From positions 1 to 27,610 of the forward strand of contig JBEHYA010000015.1 in the NCBI GenBank assembly GCA_048498415.1: a stretch of DNA of 27,610 nt. The letters run 5' to 3'. Every line of letters begins with the position of its first letter. Within the stretch, counting starts at the first letter, position 1. The notes beneath the pieces are model-generated. The model ran no database searches and was not told the origin of the DNA. It saw nothing but the letters and a program-made list of their open reading frames with translations. Position numbers and translations under genes: made by a program. Below are positions 21,296-27,610 of the stretch, in pieces. The stretch is from JBEHYA01 sp048498415 (GTDB taxonomy: Bacteria; Pseudomonadota; Alphaproteobacteria; UBA9219; RGZA01).

Positions 21296-24200
21296 ATGCC
21301 CAAGCGTACAGATATCAAAACCATCTGCATCATCGGCGCAGGCCCGATCGTGATCGGCCAGGCGTGCGAGTTCGATTACTCGGGCGCGCAGGCCTGCAAG
21401 GCATTGCGGCAGGAAGGCTACCGCGTGGTGCTGGTCAATTCCAACCCCGCCACCATCATGACCGACCCCAACATGGCGGATGCGACCTATATCGAGCCCA
21501 TCACGCCGGAAATGGTCACCAAAATTCTGGAAAAAGAAAAACCGGATGCGCTGCTGCCAACCATGGGCGGCCAAACGGCCCTCAACACCGCGATGGCGCT
21601 GGTGAAAGACGGCACGCTGGATCGTTTAGGCATTGAGCTTATCGGCGCCAAGCAGGATGCCATTGAAAAAGCGGAAGACCGCCTGTTGTTCCGCAACGCC
21701 ATGGATAAGATTGGTCTGGTAAGCCCCAAGAGCCAGCTGGTGAAAGATATGAACGACGCGGCGGAAGCGCTCAATAAAGTGGGCCTTCCCGCCATCATCC
21801 GCCCCAGCTTCACGCTGGCCGGTACCGGCGGCGGCATTGCTTACAATAAGACGCAATATAACGAGATCGTGAGCGGCGGTCTGGAAGCCAGCCCCGTCCA
21901 CGAAGTGCTGGTCGAAGAAAGCGTGCTCGGCTGGAAAGAATACGAGATGGAGGTGGTGCGCGATAAAAAAGACAACTGCATCATCATCTGCTCCATTGAA
22001 AACGTCGACCCGATGGGCATTCATACCGGTGACAGCATCACCGTTGCGCCGGCCCTTACGCTCACCGATAAAGAATACCAGATCATGCGGAACGCCTCGC
22101 TCGCGGTCTTGCGCGAAATCGGTGTCGATACTGGCGGCTCCAACGTGCAGTTCGCGGTGAACCCCGCGGATGGCCGCATGGTGGTGATTGAAATGAACCC
22201 GCGCGTGAGCCGTTCGTCGGCGCTGGCTTCCAAGGCCACCGGTTTCCCCATCGCCAAAATCGCCGCCAAGCTCGCGGTCGGTTACACGCTGGATGAACTG
22301 CAGAATGATATGACGGGCGTCACCCCTGCCAGTTTCGAGCCCACCATCGATTACGTGGTCACCAAAATTCCCCGTTTTGCATTTGAGAAATTCCCCGGCT
22401 GTGATCCGCTGCTTACCACCGCCATGAAGTCGGTAGGCGAGGTGATGGCGGTGGGCCGTTCCTGGCAGGAATCCGTGCAAAAGGCCCTGCGTTCCATGGA
22501 AACCGGCCTGAATGGTTTCGATGATATGGAACTCCCCGGCGCCGATACCGACCCGCTGGTGCTGCGCGAGGCGCTGGGCAAACCCACGCATGACCGCCTG
22601 CTGGTCATCGCGCAGGCGTTCCGCCACGGTATGTCGCTCTCCGACATTCATAATTTATGCAAGATCGACCCGTGGTTCCTCGAACAGATCAAGGAAATCG
22701 TGGAAGCCGAGCAGCAGGTTATCAAGAACGGCCTGCCCAAAGATGCGCAAGCCTTGATGAACCTCAAGCATATGGGTTTCTCGGATGCGCGCCTTGCGCA
22801 GCTCGCCGACAAAAAGCGCCGCGATGTGGCCGCCTTGCGCGAAAAACTCAATGTGCACCCGGTTTACAAGCGCATCGATACCTGCGCGGCGGAATTTGCC
22901 TCAAGCACCGCTTATATGTATTCCACCTACGAGCAGCTTGGCGCGGTCAACGAAGCCAAGCCCTCGGGCCGCAAAAAGATCATGATCCTTGGTGGCGGGC
23001 CTAATCGCATCGGGCAGGGCATTGAGTTCGATTATTGCTGCGTTCATGCCGTATTCGCGCTCCGCGAAGCCGGCTTTGAGACCATCATGGTCAACTGCAA
23101 CCCGGAAACCGTCTCCACCGACTATGATACGTCCGACCGCCTGTATTTCGAGCCGCTCACCATCGAAGACGTGATGGAAATCGTGCGCGTCGAGCAGCAA
23201 TCGGGCGAGCTTCTCGGCCTCATCGTCCAGTTCGGCGGCCAGACGCCCCTCAAACTGGCGGAACAACTCGAGGCCGCCGGCATTCCCATTCTCGGCACCA
23301 CGCCCGATGCTATCGATATGACGGAAGACCGCGAACGCTTCCAGAAATTCATCAAGCGCTTAGGCTTGCGCCAGCCGGAAAACGGCGTCGCCCGCAGCGT
23401 CGGCGAAGCGGAAAAAGAAGCGGCACGTATTGGTTATCCCGTCGTGCTTCGCCCATCTTACGTGCTGGGTGGCCGCGCTATGGAAATCGTGCATAACCGC
23501 GAGCAATTGCTGCGCTATGTCGCTACCGCCGTGAAGGTATCTGGTGATAATCCGGTGCTCATCGACCGTTATCTCTCGGATGCGATCGAAGTGGATGTGG
23601 ATGTTATCTGCGATGGCAAGGAAGTCTTCATCGCCGGCGTGATGGAACATATCGAAGAAGCCGGCATTCATTCGGGCGATAGCGCTTGCAGCCTGCCGCC
23701 GCATACGCTCTCCAAAGCCATCGTGACCGAAATCGAAGACCAGTCGCGCCAGATGGCCCTCGATATCGGCGTAGTCGGTCTTATGAACGTGCAGTTCGCC
23801 GTCAAAGCCGGGCAGGTATACATTCTGGAAGTAAACCCCCGTGCCAGCCGCACGGTGCCGTTTGTGGCAAAAGCCACCGGCAACCCGGTCGCCAAGATTG
23901 CGGCGCGCATCATGGCGGGGGAGAAGCTCTCCAATTTCAAGCTCAAGTCCATTAGCATGCACCATACGGCAGTGAAGGAAGCCGTCTTCCCCTTCAACCG
24001 CTTCCCCGGTGTGGATGTGATTTTGGGACCTGAAATGAAATCTACCGGCGAAGTCATGGGCATCGATAGCGATTTCGCCCGGGCGTTCGCCAAATCGCAG
24101 CTCGGCGCCGGTATCAAGCTGCCCATGAAGGGCACCGTGTTCGTCTCGGTGCGCGATAGCGATAAGGAAGCGATTTATCCCGTCGCCGCGAAACTCGCCA

Positions 24201-24526
24201 AGCTGGGCTTCAAGATTTTGGCTACCGCCGGTACCGCGCGCTTCCTGCACGATAAGGGCCTGGAAGTAAAACGCATCAACAAGGTGCTGGAAGGCTCGCC
24301 CCATATTGTGGATGAAATGATCAACGGTAATGTGCATCTGGTGCTCAACACCACCGAAGGCGCCAAGGCAATTGCGGATAGTTTCTCGCTGCGCCAGACC
24401 GCTTTGCTCAACAAAATCCCGTACTACACCACTATCTCGGAATCCGTTTCCGTGGTGAAGGGGATTGAAGTGCTGCAAGCCGGCCAGTTGCAGGTGAAAT
24501 CCATCCAGGAATATTTAGCCGCCTGA
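21296..24526 (+). CDS. carB: Carbamoyl-phosphate synthase large subunit
   Basis: CarB makes carbamoyl phosphate from bicarbonate, ammonia and two ATP. The 1076-residue length is standard. Two homologous ATP-grasp halves are seen: the first starts TICIIGAGPIVIGQACEFDYSG and the second KIMILGGGPNRIGQGIEFDYCC at about residue 560. Each has its ATP loop (TLAGTGGGIAYN; YVLGGRAMEIVH) and metal-binding VIEMNPRVSRSSAL and ILEVNPRASRTVPF. The C-terminal MGS-like regulatory domain begins near residue 940 (GTVFVSVRDSDKEAIYPVA). The frame is open upstream to 21251, but that part comes from the repeat; ATG 21296 gives the normal MPKRTDIKTICIIGAGP start, preceded by GAGAAA. It converges with lysS, with 83 bases between stops. 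Confidence 0.97.
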   Translation: MPKRTDIKTICIIGAGPIVIGQACEFDYSGAQACKALRQEGYRVVLVNSNPATIMTDPNMADATYIEPITPEMVTKILEKEKPDALLPTMGGQTALNTAMALVKDGTLDRLGIELIGAKQDAIEKAEDRLLFRNAMDKIGLVSPKSQLVKDMNDAAEALNKVGLPAIIRPSFTLAGTGGGIAYNKTQYNEIVSGGLEASPVHEVLVEESVLGWKEYEMEVVRDKKDNCIIICSIENVDPMGIHTGDSITVAPALTLTDKEYQIMRNASLAVLREIGVDTGGSNVQFAVNPADGRMVVIEMNPRVSRSSALASKATGFPIAKIAAKLAVGYTLDELQNDMTGVTPASFEPTIDYVVTKIPRFAFEKFPGCDPLLTTAMKSVGEVMAVGRSWQESVQKALRSMETGLNGFDDMELPGADTDPLVLREALGKPTHDRLLVIAQAFRHGMSLSDIHNLCKIDPWFLEQIKEIVEAEQQVIKNGLPKDAQALMNLKHMGFSDARLAQLADKKRRDVAALREKLNVHPVYKRIDTCAAEFASSTAYMYSTYEQLGAVNEAKPSGRKKIMILGGGPNRIGQGIEFDYCCVHAVFALREAGFETIMVNCNPETVSTDYDTSDRLYFEPLTIEDVMEIVRVEQQSGELLGLIVQFGGQTPLKLAEQLEAAGIPILGTTPDAIDMTEDRERFQKFIKRLGLRQPENGVARSVGEAEKEAARIGYPVVLRPSYVLGGRAMEIVHNREQLLRYVATAVKVSGDNPVLIDRYLSDAIEVDVDVICDGKEVFIAGVMEHIEEAGIHSGDSACSLPPHTLSKAIVTEIEDQSRQMALDIGVVGLMNVQFAVKAGQVYILEVNPRASRTVPFVAKATGNPVAKIAARIMAGEKLSNFKLKSISMHHTAVKEAVFPFNRFPGVDVILGPEMKSTGEVMGIDSDFARAFAKSQLGAGIKLPMKGTVFVSVRDSDKEAIYPVAAKLAKLGFKILATAGTARFLHDKGLEVKRINKVLEGSPHIVDEMINGNVHLVLNTTEGAKAIADSFSLRQTALLNKIPYYTTISESVSVVKGIEVLQAGQLQVKSIQEYLAA

Positions 24527-24531
24527 TCTAT

Positions 24532-24610
24532 ACGTACGTCCCGGCGAAAGCCGGGACCCCGTTTGGTTTGTATAAGCAAACTGGATACCAGCTTTCGCTG
24601 GTATGTTCGT
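24532..24610. repeat. Paired-hairpin palindromic repeat, copy 4, between carB and lysS
   Basis: The left hairpin GTCCCGGCGAAAGCCGGGAC lies at about 24538-24557. The right hairpin ATACCAGCTTTCGCTGGTAT lies at about 24585-24604. Inner arm AAACTGG and the outer ends ACGTACG / TGTTCGT match copies 1 and 2, in mirrored hairpin order compared with copy 1. It fills almost the whole gap between the converging carB and lysS genes, starting six bases after the carB stop and ending at the lysS stop, where it could act as a bidirectional transcription stop. Confidence 0.85.
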
Positions 24611-26112
24611 TAGAGGGGTCTAAGCGTCGGGAACGCAATGACTTCCCTGATCGTCTGGCTATCGGTCATCAGCATCACCATGCGGTCGATGCCGATGCCA
24701 AGGCCGCCCATGGTGGGCATGCCAAAGCCCATGGCTTTGAGGAATTCTTCATCCACCGAATGCGCCTCGTCGTTGCCGGCGGCCTTCTGGCGGGCCTGTT
24801 CTTCAAAGCGCTTGCGCTGCTCGCGCGGGTCATTGAGCTCCGAGAAGCCGTTGGCGACTTCCCAGCCGTTCACATAGGTCTCAAACCGCTGCGCGATATC
24901 GGGGTTGTTGGGGTAGGATTTGGCGAGGGGCGAAATATCCTTCGGGAGATCCATCACGTGGACGGGCTGAATAAGATGCTGTTCCACCTTTTCGCCGAAC
25001 ACGGTTTCCACCACCTGGCCCCAGTTGGATTTCGGGTCGGTTTTCACGCCAACCTTCAACGCCTGCTCGCGCGCCTTGGCAACGTCCTTGAATTGCAGGA
25101 AGTCGACGCCGGTGTGTTCTTTCACCAGTTCAAAAATCGTGGCGCGGCGGAAGGGTGGTTTAAAATTCAGCTCAATGCCGCCGAACATCGCTGTGGTGCC
25201 GCCATGCACCGTCTGGCAGGCGCGGCTCAACACAGCTTCGGTAATTTCAATCATGCTCTCGAAATCGCCATAGGCTTGATAGAGCTCAATCGAGGTGAAT
25301 TCCGGGTTGTGCCGTGGGGATATGCCCTCATTACGGAAAATACGCCCGATTTCATACACGCGTTCCGACAAACCGCCGATCACCAGGCGCTTTAAATGCA
25401 GTTCGGTCGCGATACGCAGGTATAATGGAATATCCAGCGCGTTATGGTGCGTGTTGAACGGCTTGGCCAGCGCGCCGCCCGGAATGTTGTGCAGAATGGG
25501 GGTCTCGACCTCCATATAGCCGCGCTCTTCCATCACATGGCGCACGCTTGCGATGATGCGGAAGCGGTTGCGCAGCGTCTCGCGCGATTTTTCGTTGGCT
25601 ACTAAATCCTGCTCGCGGTGGCGGTAGCGGAATTCAATATCTTTCAGGCCGTGGTATTTTTCCGGCGGCTGTTCCAGCGCTTTGGCCAGCACCGTTAAAT
25701 CCGTGGCATCCAGCGTGAGCTCGCCGCGCGGCGTGCGGCGAATAATGCCGGTCACGCCAATGATATCGCCGAGATCAAGCAGCTTGAGCAACTTGAGGCG
25801 CTTCTCATCCGTCTCTTTTAAATTATGAAAAACCTGAATGCGGCCGCTATCGTCCAGCACATCCAGGAACATGCCGCTGTTGCGAATGGCCATCACGCGC
25901 CCTGCAATCTTGGCGGTGAAATCGCTTTTCTCGCCGGCGGGTAAATCCTTGAACTGGTCTTTGAGGGCGGCGGCGTTGTGCTGCTTATCGAATTTGGTTT
26001 GCAGGAACGGGTCGCCAAAATCGCGCGTGAGTTCTTCCAGCTTCCACAGCCGCGCGGCGCGGGCTTCGCTTTCCGATAATTCAGGGGCAGGGGTGGGAGG
26101 AGGATTAGCCAT
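24610..26112 (-). CDS. lysS: Lysyl-tRNA synthetase, class II
   Basis: Charges tRNA-Lys with lysine. The roughly 500-residue protein has an N-terminal OB-fold anticodon-binding domain (KIAGRVMAIRNSGMFLDVLDDSGRIQVF) and a class II catalytic core. Motif 1 is around FRIIASVRHVMEERGYMEVETPIL, motif 2 around YEIGRIFRNEGISPRHNPEFTSIELYQAYGD, and motif 3 is GGLGIGIDRMVML near the C-terminus. The frame begins at a TTG (26118); I chose the ATG at 26112, which has GAG just upstream. A short Pro-rich N-terminal extension of about 15 residues precedes the family core. It is separated from the upstream secreted-protein gene by an intrinsic terminator and so has its own promoter or depends on leakage. Confidence 0.96.
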   Translation of the reverse strand: MANPPPTPAPELSESEARAARLWKLEELTRDFGDPFLQTKFDKQHNAAALKDQFKDLPAGEKSDFTAKIAGRVMAIRNSGMFLDVLDDSGRIQVFHNLKETDEKRLKLLKLLDLGDIIGVTGIIRRTPRGELTLDATDLTVLAKALEQPPEKYHGLKDIEFRYRHREQDLVANEKSRETLRNRFRIIASVRHVMEERGYMEVETPILHNIPGGALAKPFNTHHNALDIPLYLRIATELHLKRLVIGGLSERVYEIGRIFRNEGISPRHNPEFTSIELYQAYGDFESMIEITEAVLSRACQTVHGGTTAMFGGIELNFKPPFRRATIFELVKEHTGVDFLQFKDVAKAREQALKVGVKTDPKSNWGQVVETVFGEKVEQHLIQPVHVMDLPKDISPLAKSYPNNPDIAQRFETYVNGWEVANGFSELNDPREQRKRFEEQARQKAAGNDEAHSVDEEFLKAMGFGMPTMGGLGIGIDRMVMLMTDSQTIREVIAFPTLRPL

Positions 26113-26138
26113 ACTCAAAATCTCATCACTAAAAATAA

Positions 26139-26172
26139 AAACTCCCCGCTTCTTATATAAAGCGGGGAGTTT
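26139..26172 (-). terminator. Rho-independent terminator of the Ala/Pro-rich secreted protein gene
   Basis: A perfect 13-bp stem, AAACTCCCCGCTT (26139-26151) with AAGCGGGGAGTTT (26160-26172), loop of eight bases. In the minus direction the stem ends in GTTTTTATTTTT, a clear U-tract. It lies 11 bases after the stop of the gene at 26184-26789 and 27 bases before lysS, isolating the two transcripts. Confidence 0.92.
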
Positions 26173-26183
26173 GATCGTTTGCC

Positions 26184-26789
26184 TTAATGCGCAGGCGCGG
26201 CCGGCGCGGGTGCCGCCGGGGCAGCTTCGGCCGGGGCCGGTGCAGCGGCCGGCGCGGGCGTCGGCGTCGGTGCGGGCGATGCCACGGGCGCGCTTGCGGG
26301 CGCAGCAGGGGCCGGCGCGGGTTCAGCCGCGGCAGGCGCTGCCTCGGTCTTGGGCGCAGCATCCATCTTCGCGGCGGGCGCCTTGTCTTCCATTTCCTTC
26401 ATCAGTTTGCGCTGGATATGTTCCTTGTAGGATTTCTGGCGCACCTTGGCCATGAGGATGGAGCGCTGCTCTTTGCTCAGCTTATCCATATCCGCCATGA
26501 TGCTGTTAACCGCGCCCTGTTCGCCCGCGCTTAAACGTTCATAACGTTCCTGCAGGCGGCGTTCGGCCTTCTGGCGCATTTCATCGCGCTGTTCCGGCGT
26601 CATCTTGCGCCAGCGGTCGCGCATCTTGCCCATGCGCTTGTCGTCTAAATCCGTCACGTTACCGGCGGGCGCCTTGGCGGCCGGCGCGGCTTTGGTGGCG
26701 GGCGCCGCGGCGGGCGTTTCGGCGGCAGCCGGCATAGCCAGCAATGCAGCCAGAACAAAAGCAGGGATCAGGGCAAGGCGAATTGTCAT
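26184..26789 (-). CDS. Secreted Ala/Pro-rich protein with a charged helical core
   Basis: Roughly 201 residues when started at ATG 26789, which gives a clean signal peptide (MTIRLALIPAFVLAALLAMPAAAE) and a GAGG ribosome binding site; the longer frame would add 12 unlikely residues. After a short Ala/Lys linker comes a highly charged helical core (about 46-137) with MRDRWRKMTPEQRDEMRQKAERRLQERYERLS, SKEQRSILMAKVRQKSYKEHI and RKLMKEME. The TPEQR pattern recalls periplasmic Spy/CpxP-like or DUF3106-like helical proteins, but I cannot assign it firmly. The last 65 residues are almost only Ala, Pro and a few Ser, Glu or Thr, a flexible tail possibly spanning the periplasm. It is monocistronic, with a terminator on each side. 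Confidence 0.78.
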   Translation of the reverse strand: MTIRLALIPAFVLAALLAMPAAAETPAAAPATKAAPAAKAPAGNVTDLDDKRMGKMRDRWRKMTPEQRDEMRQKAERRLQERYERLSAGEQGAVNSIMADMDKLSKEQRSILMAKVRQKSYKEHIQRKLMKEMEDKAPAAKMDAAPKTEAAPAAAEPAPAPAAPASAPVASPAPTPTPAPAAAPAPAEAAPAAPAPAAPAH

Positions 26790-26830
26790 GGGAAACCTCG
26801 GGGGAAGCAGGGAAGGTGGGAACACGCGTG

Positions 26831-26862
26831 AAAACCGGGCCTAAGAATAGTAGGGGGCCCGG
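26831..26862 (-). terminator. Probable terminator of the cyclo-ligase gene
   Basis: The stem CCGGGCC (26835-26841) with GGCCCGG (26856-26862) spans a 14-base loop. On the minus strand it is followed by TTTTC (plus AAAA at 26831-26834). It lies eight bases after the stop codon of the 5-formyltetrahydrofolate cyclo-ligase. The loop is long, but position and U-tract fit. Confidence 0.6.
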
Positions 26863-26869
26863 GGGCTGT

Positions 26870-27487
26870 CTAGGCGGGTTGTAGCGCCGGCACGCGGATC
26901 ACTTCTTTTTCCGTCAAAATCGCATCCAGCCGCTGGTCCTTGGGGCTCATGGGCACAGCCGTGAATTGCTGGCTGAACTGCGTAATCTCCTGGGCGGCAA
27001 AACAGATACCAATGGTGAGCACGGGCCCGCGACGCCGCAATTCGCCCAGCGTGGCATCGTAATAGCCGCCGCCATACCCCAGCCGGCCGCCTTCCCGGTC
27101 AAACGCAAGCAACGGGCATAACAGAACGCGTGGCGTCATCGCGGGCTGATCGTGGTTTGGCACGCGTGTGCCCATAAGGCCTTCGCGTAAAGTATCACCC
27201 GGCTTATAGGCATAAAATTTTAGCGGCGTATCATGCTCGTAATCCGCAACCGGCAGGCATAAGGGGTGGCGCTGGGCATGCAGGGCGACCAGCAGCGGCA
27301 TGGTATCGATTTCCGTTCCGATCGCGATGGTGCCAGAGATCACCGCGTTGTCTTCAATGCCGCTGAAGTTTTCCAGAAACAGGTCGCGGATTTTTTCGCC
27401 CGCCAGCGGGTCGGCGGCAAACGCTGCGGCGCGGGCGGCCTGCGCTTCGATGCGTATCTGCTTTTTAACCGGCTTCAGAGATTCCAT
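26870..27487 (-). CDS. 5-formyltetrahydrofolate cyclo-ligase
   Basis: Converts 5-formyltetrahydrofolate to 5,10-methenyltetrahydrofolate with ATP, recycling a storage folate into the one-carbon pool. The 205-residue protein shows the N-terminal KKQIRIEAQAARAAAF segment, a central PLLVALHAQRHPLCLPV, and the family signature LLCPLLAFDREGGRLGYGGGYYDATL (about 125-150) with the glycine-rich nucleotide loop, followed by GICFAAQEI. I chose ATG 27487 (preceded by AAGGTG) over the TTG four codons upstream. It lies just downstream of a 6S RNA-like sequence on the same strand, matching the ssrS-ygfA (fau) gene pair of proteobacteria, where both come from one transcript. Confidence 0.93.
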   Translation of the reverse strand: MESLKPVKKQIRIEAQAARAAAFAADPLAGEKIRDLFLENFSGIEDNAVISGTIAIGTEIDTMPLLVALHAQRHPLCLPVADYEHDTPLKFYAYKPGDTLREGLMGTRVPNHDQPAMTPRVLLCPLLAFDREGGRLGYGGGYYDATLGELRRRGPVLTIGICFAAQEITQFSQQFTAVPMSPKDQRLDAILTEKEVIRVPALQPA

Positions 27488-27509
27488 GGCACCTTGCAAA
27501 AATTAAAGT

Positions 27510-27610
27510 GGAAGCAGCCAGAGGGGCGTGGGTTTATGCATCCCTCACGGCCTGCTCAAGCAGGTGGGCGCCATGTGCTCCGGCCCCGGCCGCAGTAGGG
27601 ACAGCTCCCC
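27510..27610 (-). ncRNA. ssrS: Probable 6S RNA (SsrS), 3' part
   Basis: This 101-base stretch on the minus strand lies directly upstream of the cyclo-ligase gene and is cut by the window edge. It is G/C-rich and non-coding. It contains a perfect hairpin CCTGCTTGAGCAGG (plus 27551-27564) placed like the short 3' hairpin of E. coli 6S RNA, preceded by ACTGCGGCC...GCACATGG...CACC, resembling the 3' strand of the 6S central region. The sequence closes with a C/T-rich CCTCTGGCTGCTTCC before the AT-rich spacer. 6S RNA folds into a promoter-like hairpin that binds sigma-70 polymerase in stationary phase. The call rests on position and partial resemblance; the 5' half, needed for the fold, is outside the window. 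Confidence 0.6.

Noticed and set aside
23360..24478. 372-codon open frame antisense to carB (and a similar long one at 21626-22651)
   Set aside because: Long antisense frames are expected in GC-rich genes. The predicted proteins are His/Gly/Ala-rich without known motifs, and carB is complete on the other strand.
24568..25395. 275-codon plus-strand frame over lysS
   Set aside because: Its start lies inside repeat copy 4 and the rest is antisense to a complete lysS.

Overview
The window is a gene-dense stretch of a free-living-type alphaproteobacterial chromosome with moderately high GC. The lineage call rests on several gene families and arrangements: an HdaA/PerM/DUF2066 operon, a short aa3-type cytochrome oxidase subunit IV, an ELM1-type (DUF1022) protein, the order yqeY-dnaG-rpoD, and a 6S RNA-like sequence just upstream of a 5-formyltetrahydrofolate cyclo-ligase gene. 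The exact order or genus cannot be fixed from the sequence alone. No phage, plasmid, insertion sequence or CRISPR array is visible. Apart from the small palindromic repeats, the region looks like vertically inherited core genome.

Layout. Positions 1-3532: the tail of a CPA2 cation/proton antiporter (+), facing a tightly overlapping minus-strand operon DUF2066-perM-hda. 3616-5345: purM-purN. 5462-6583: a small cytochrome oxidase subunit IV gene abutting an ELM1-family gene. 6785-10276: a 2-oxoglutarate/iron oxygenase, a 635-residue protein of unknown function, and trxB, closely packed. 10346-11888: a bacterial PH-domain membrane protein, a tRNA with CAU anticodon (best read as tRNA-Ile2) and a TauE/SafE permease. 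11964-13295: an orphan J-domain protein whose C-terminal part is built of tandem repeats. 13567-13647: a 26-codon, extremely lysine-rich gene with a strong ribosome binding site and its own terminator. 13813-19751: the minus-strand set yqeY-dnaG-rpoD-asparaginase. 19988-24526: carA-carB (+). 24610-27610: minus-strand lysS, a secreted Ala/Pro-rich protein, 5-formyltetrahydrofolate cyclo-ligase and the 3' part of a probable 6S RNA.

Functional themes are nucleotide and one-carbon metabolism (purM, purN, carAB, cyclo-ligase), replication and its control (hda, dnaG), transcription (rpoD and a putative 6S RNA, which regulates sigma-70 polymerase), translation (lysS, tRNA-Ile2, YqeY) and thiol redox (trxB).

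Four copies of a roughly 80-90 bp inverted-repeat element, each made of two hairpins, lie a few bases after stop codons (after purN, the ELM1 gene, carA and carB). The least explained parts are the J-domain protein with about 93-residue repeats, the 635-residue protein with four apparently related modules, the lysine-rich micro-protein together with the lysine-rich N-terminus of RpoD, and the nested inverted repeat fused to the tRNA 3' end.
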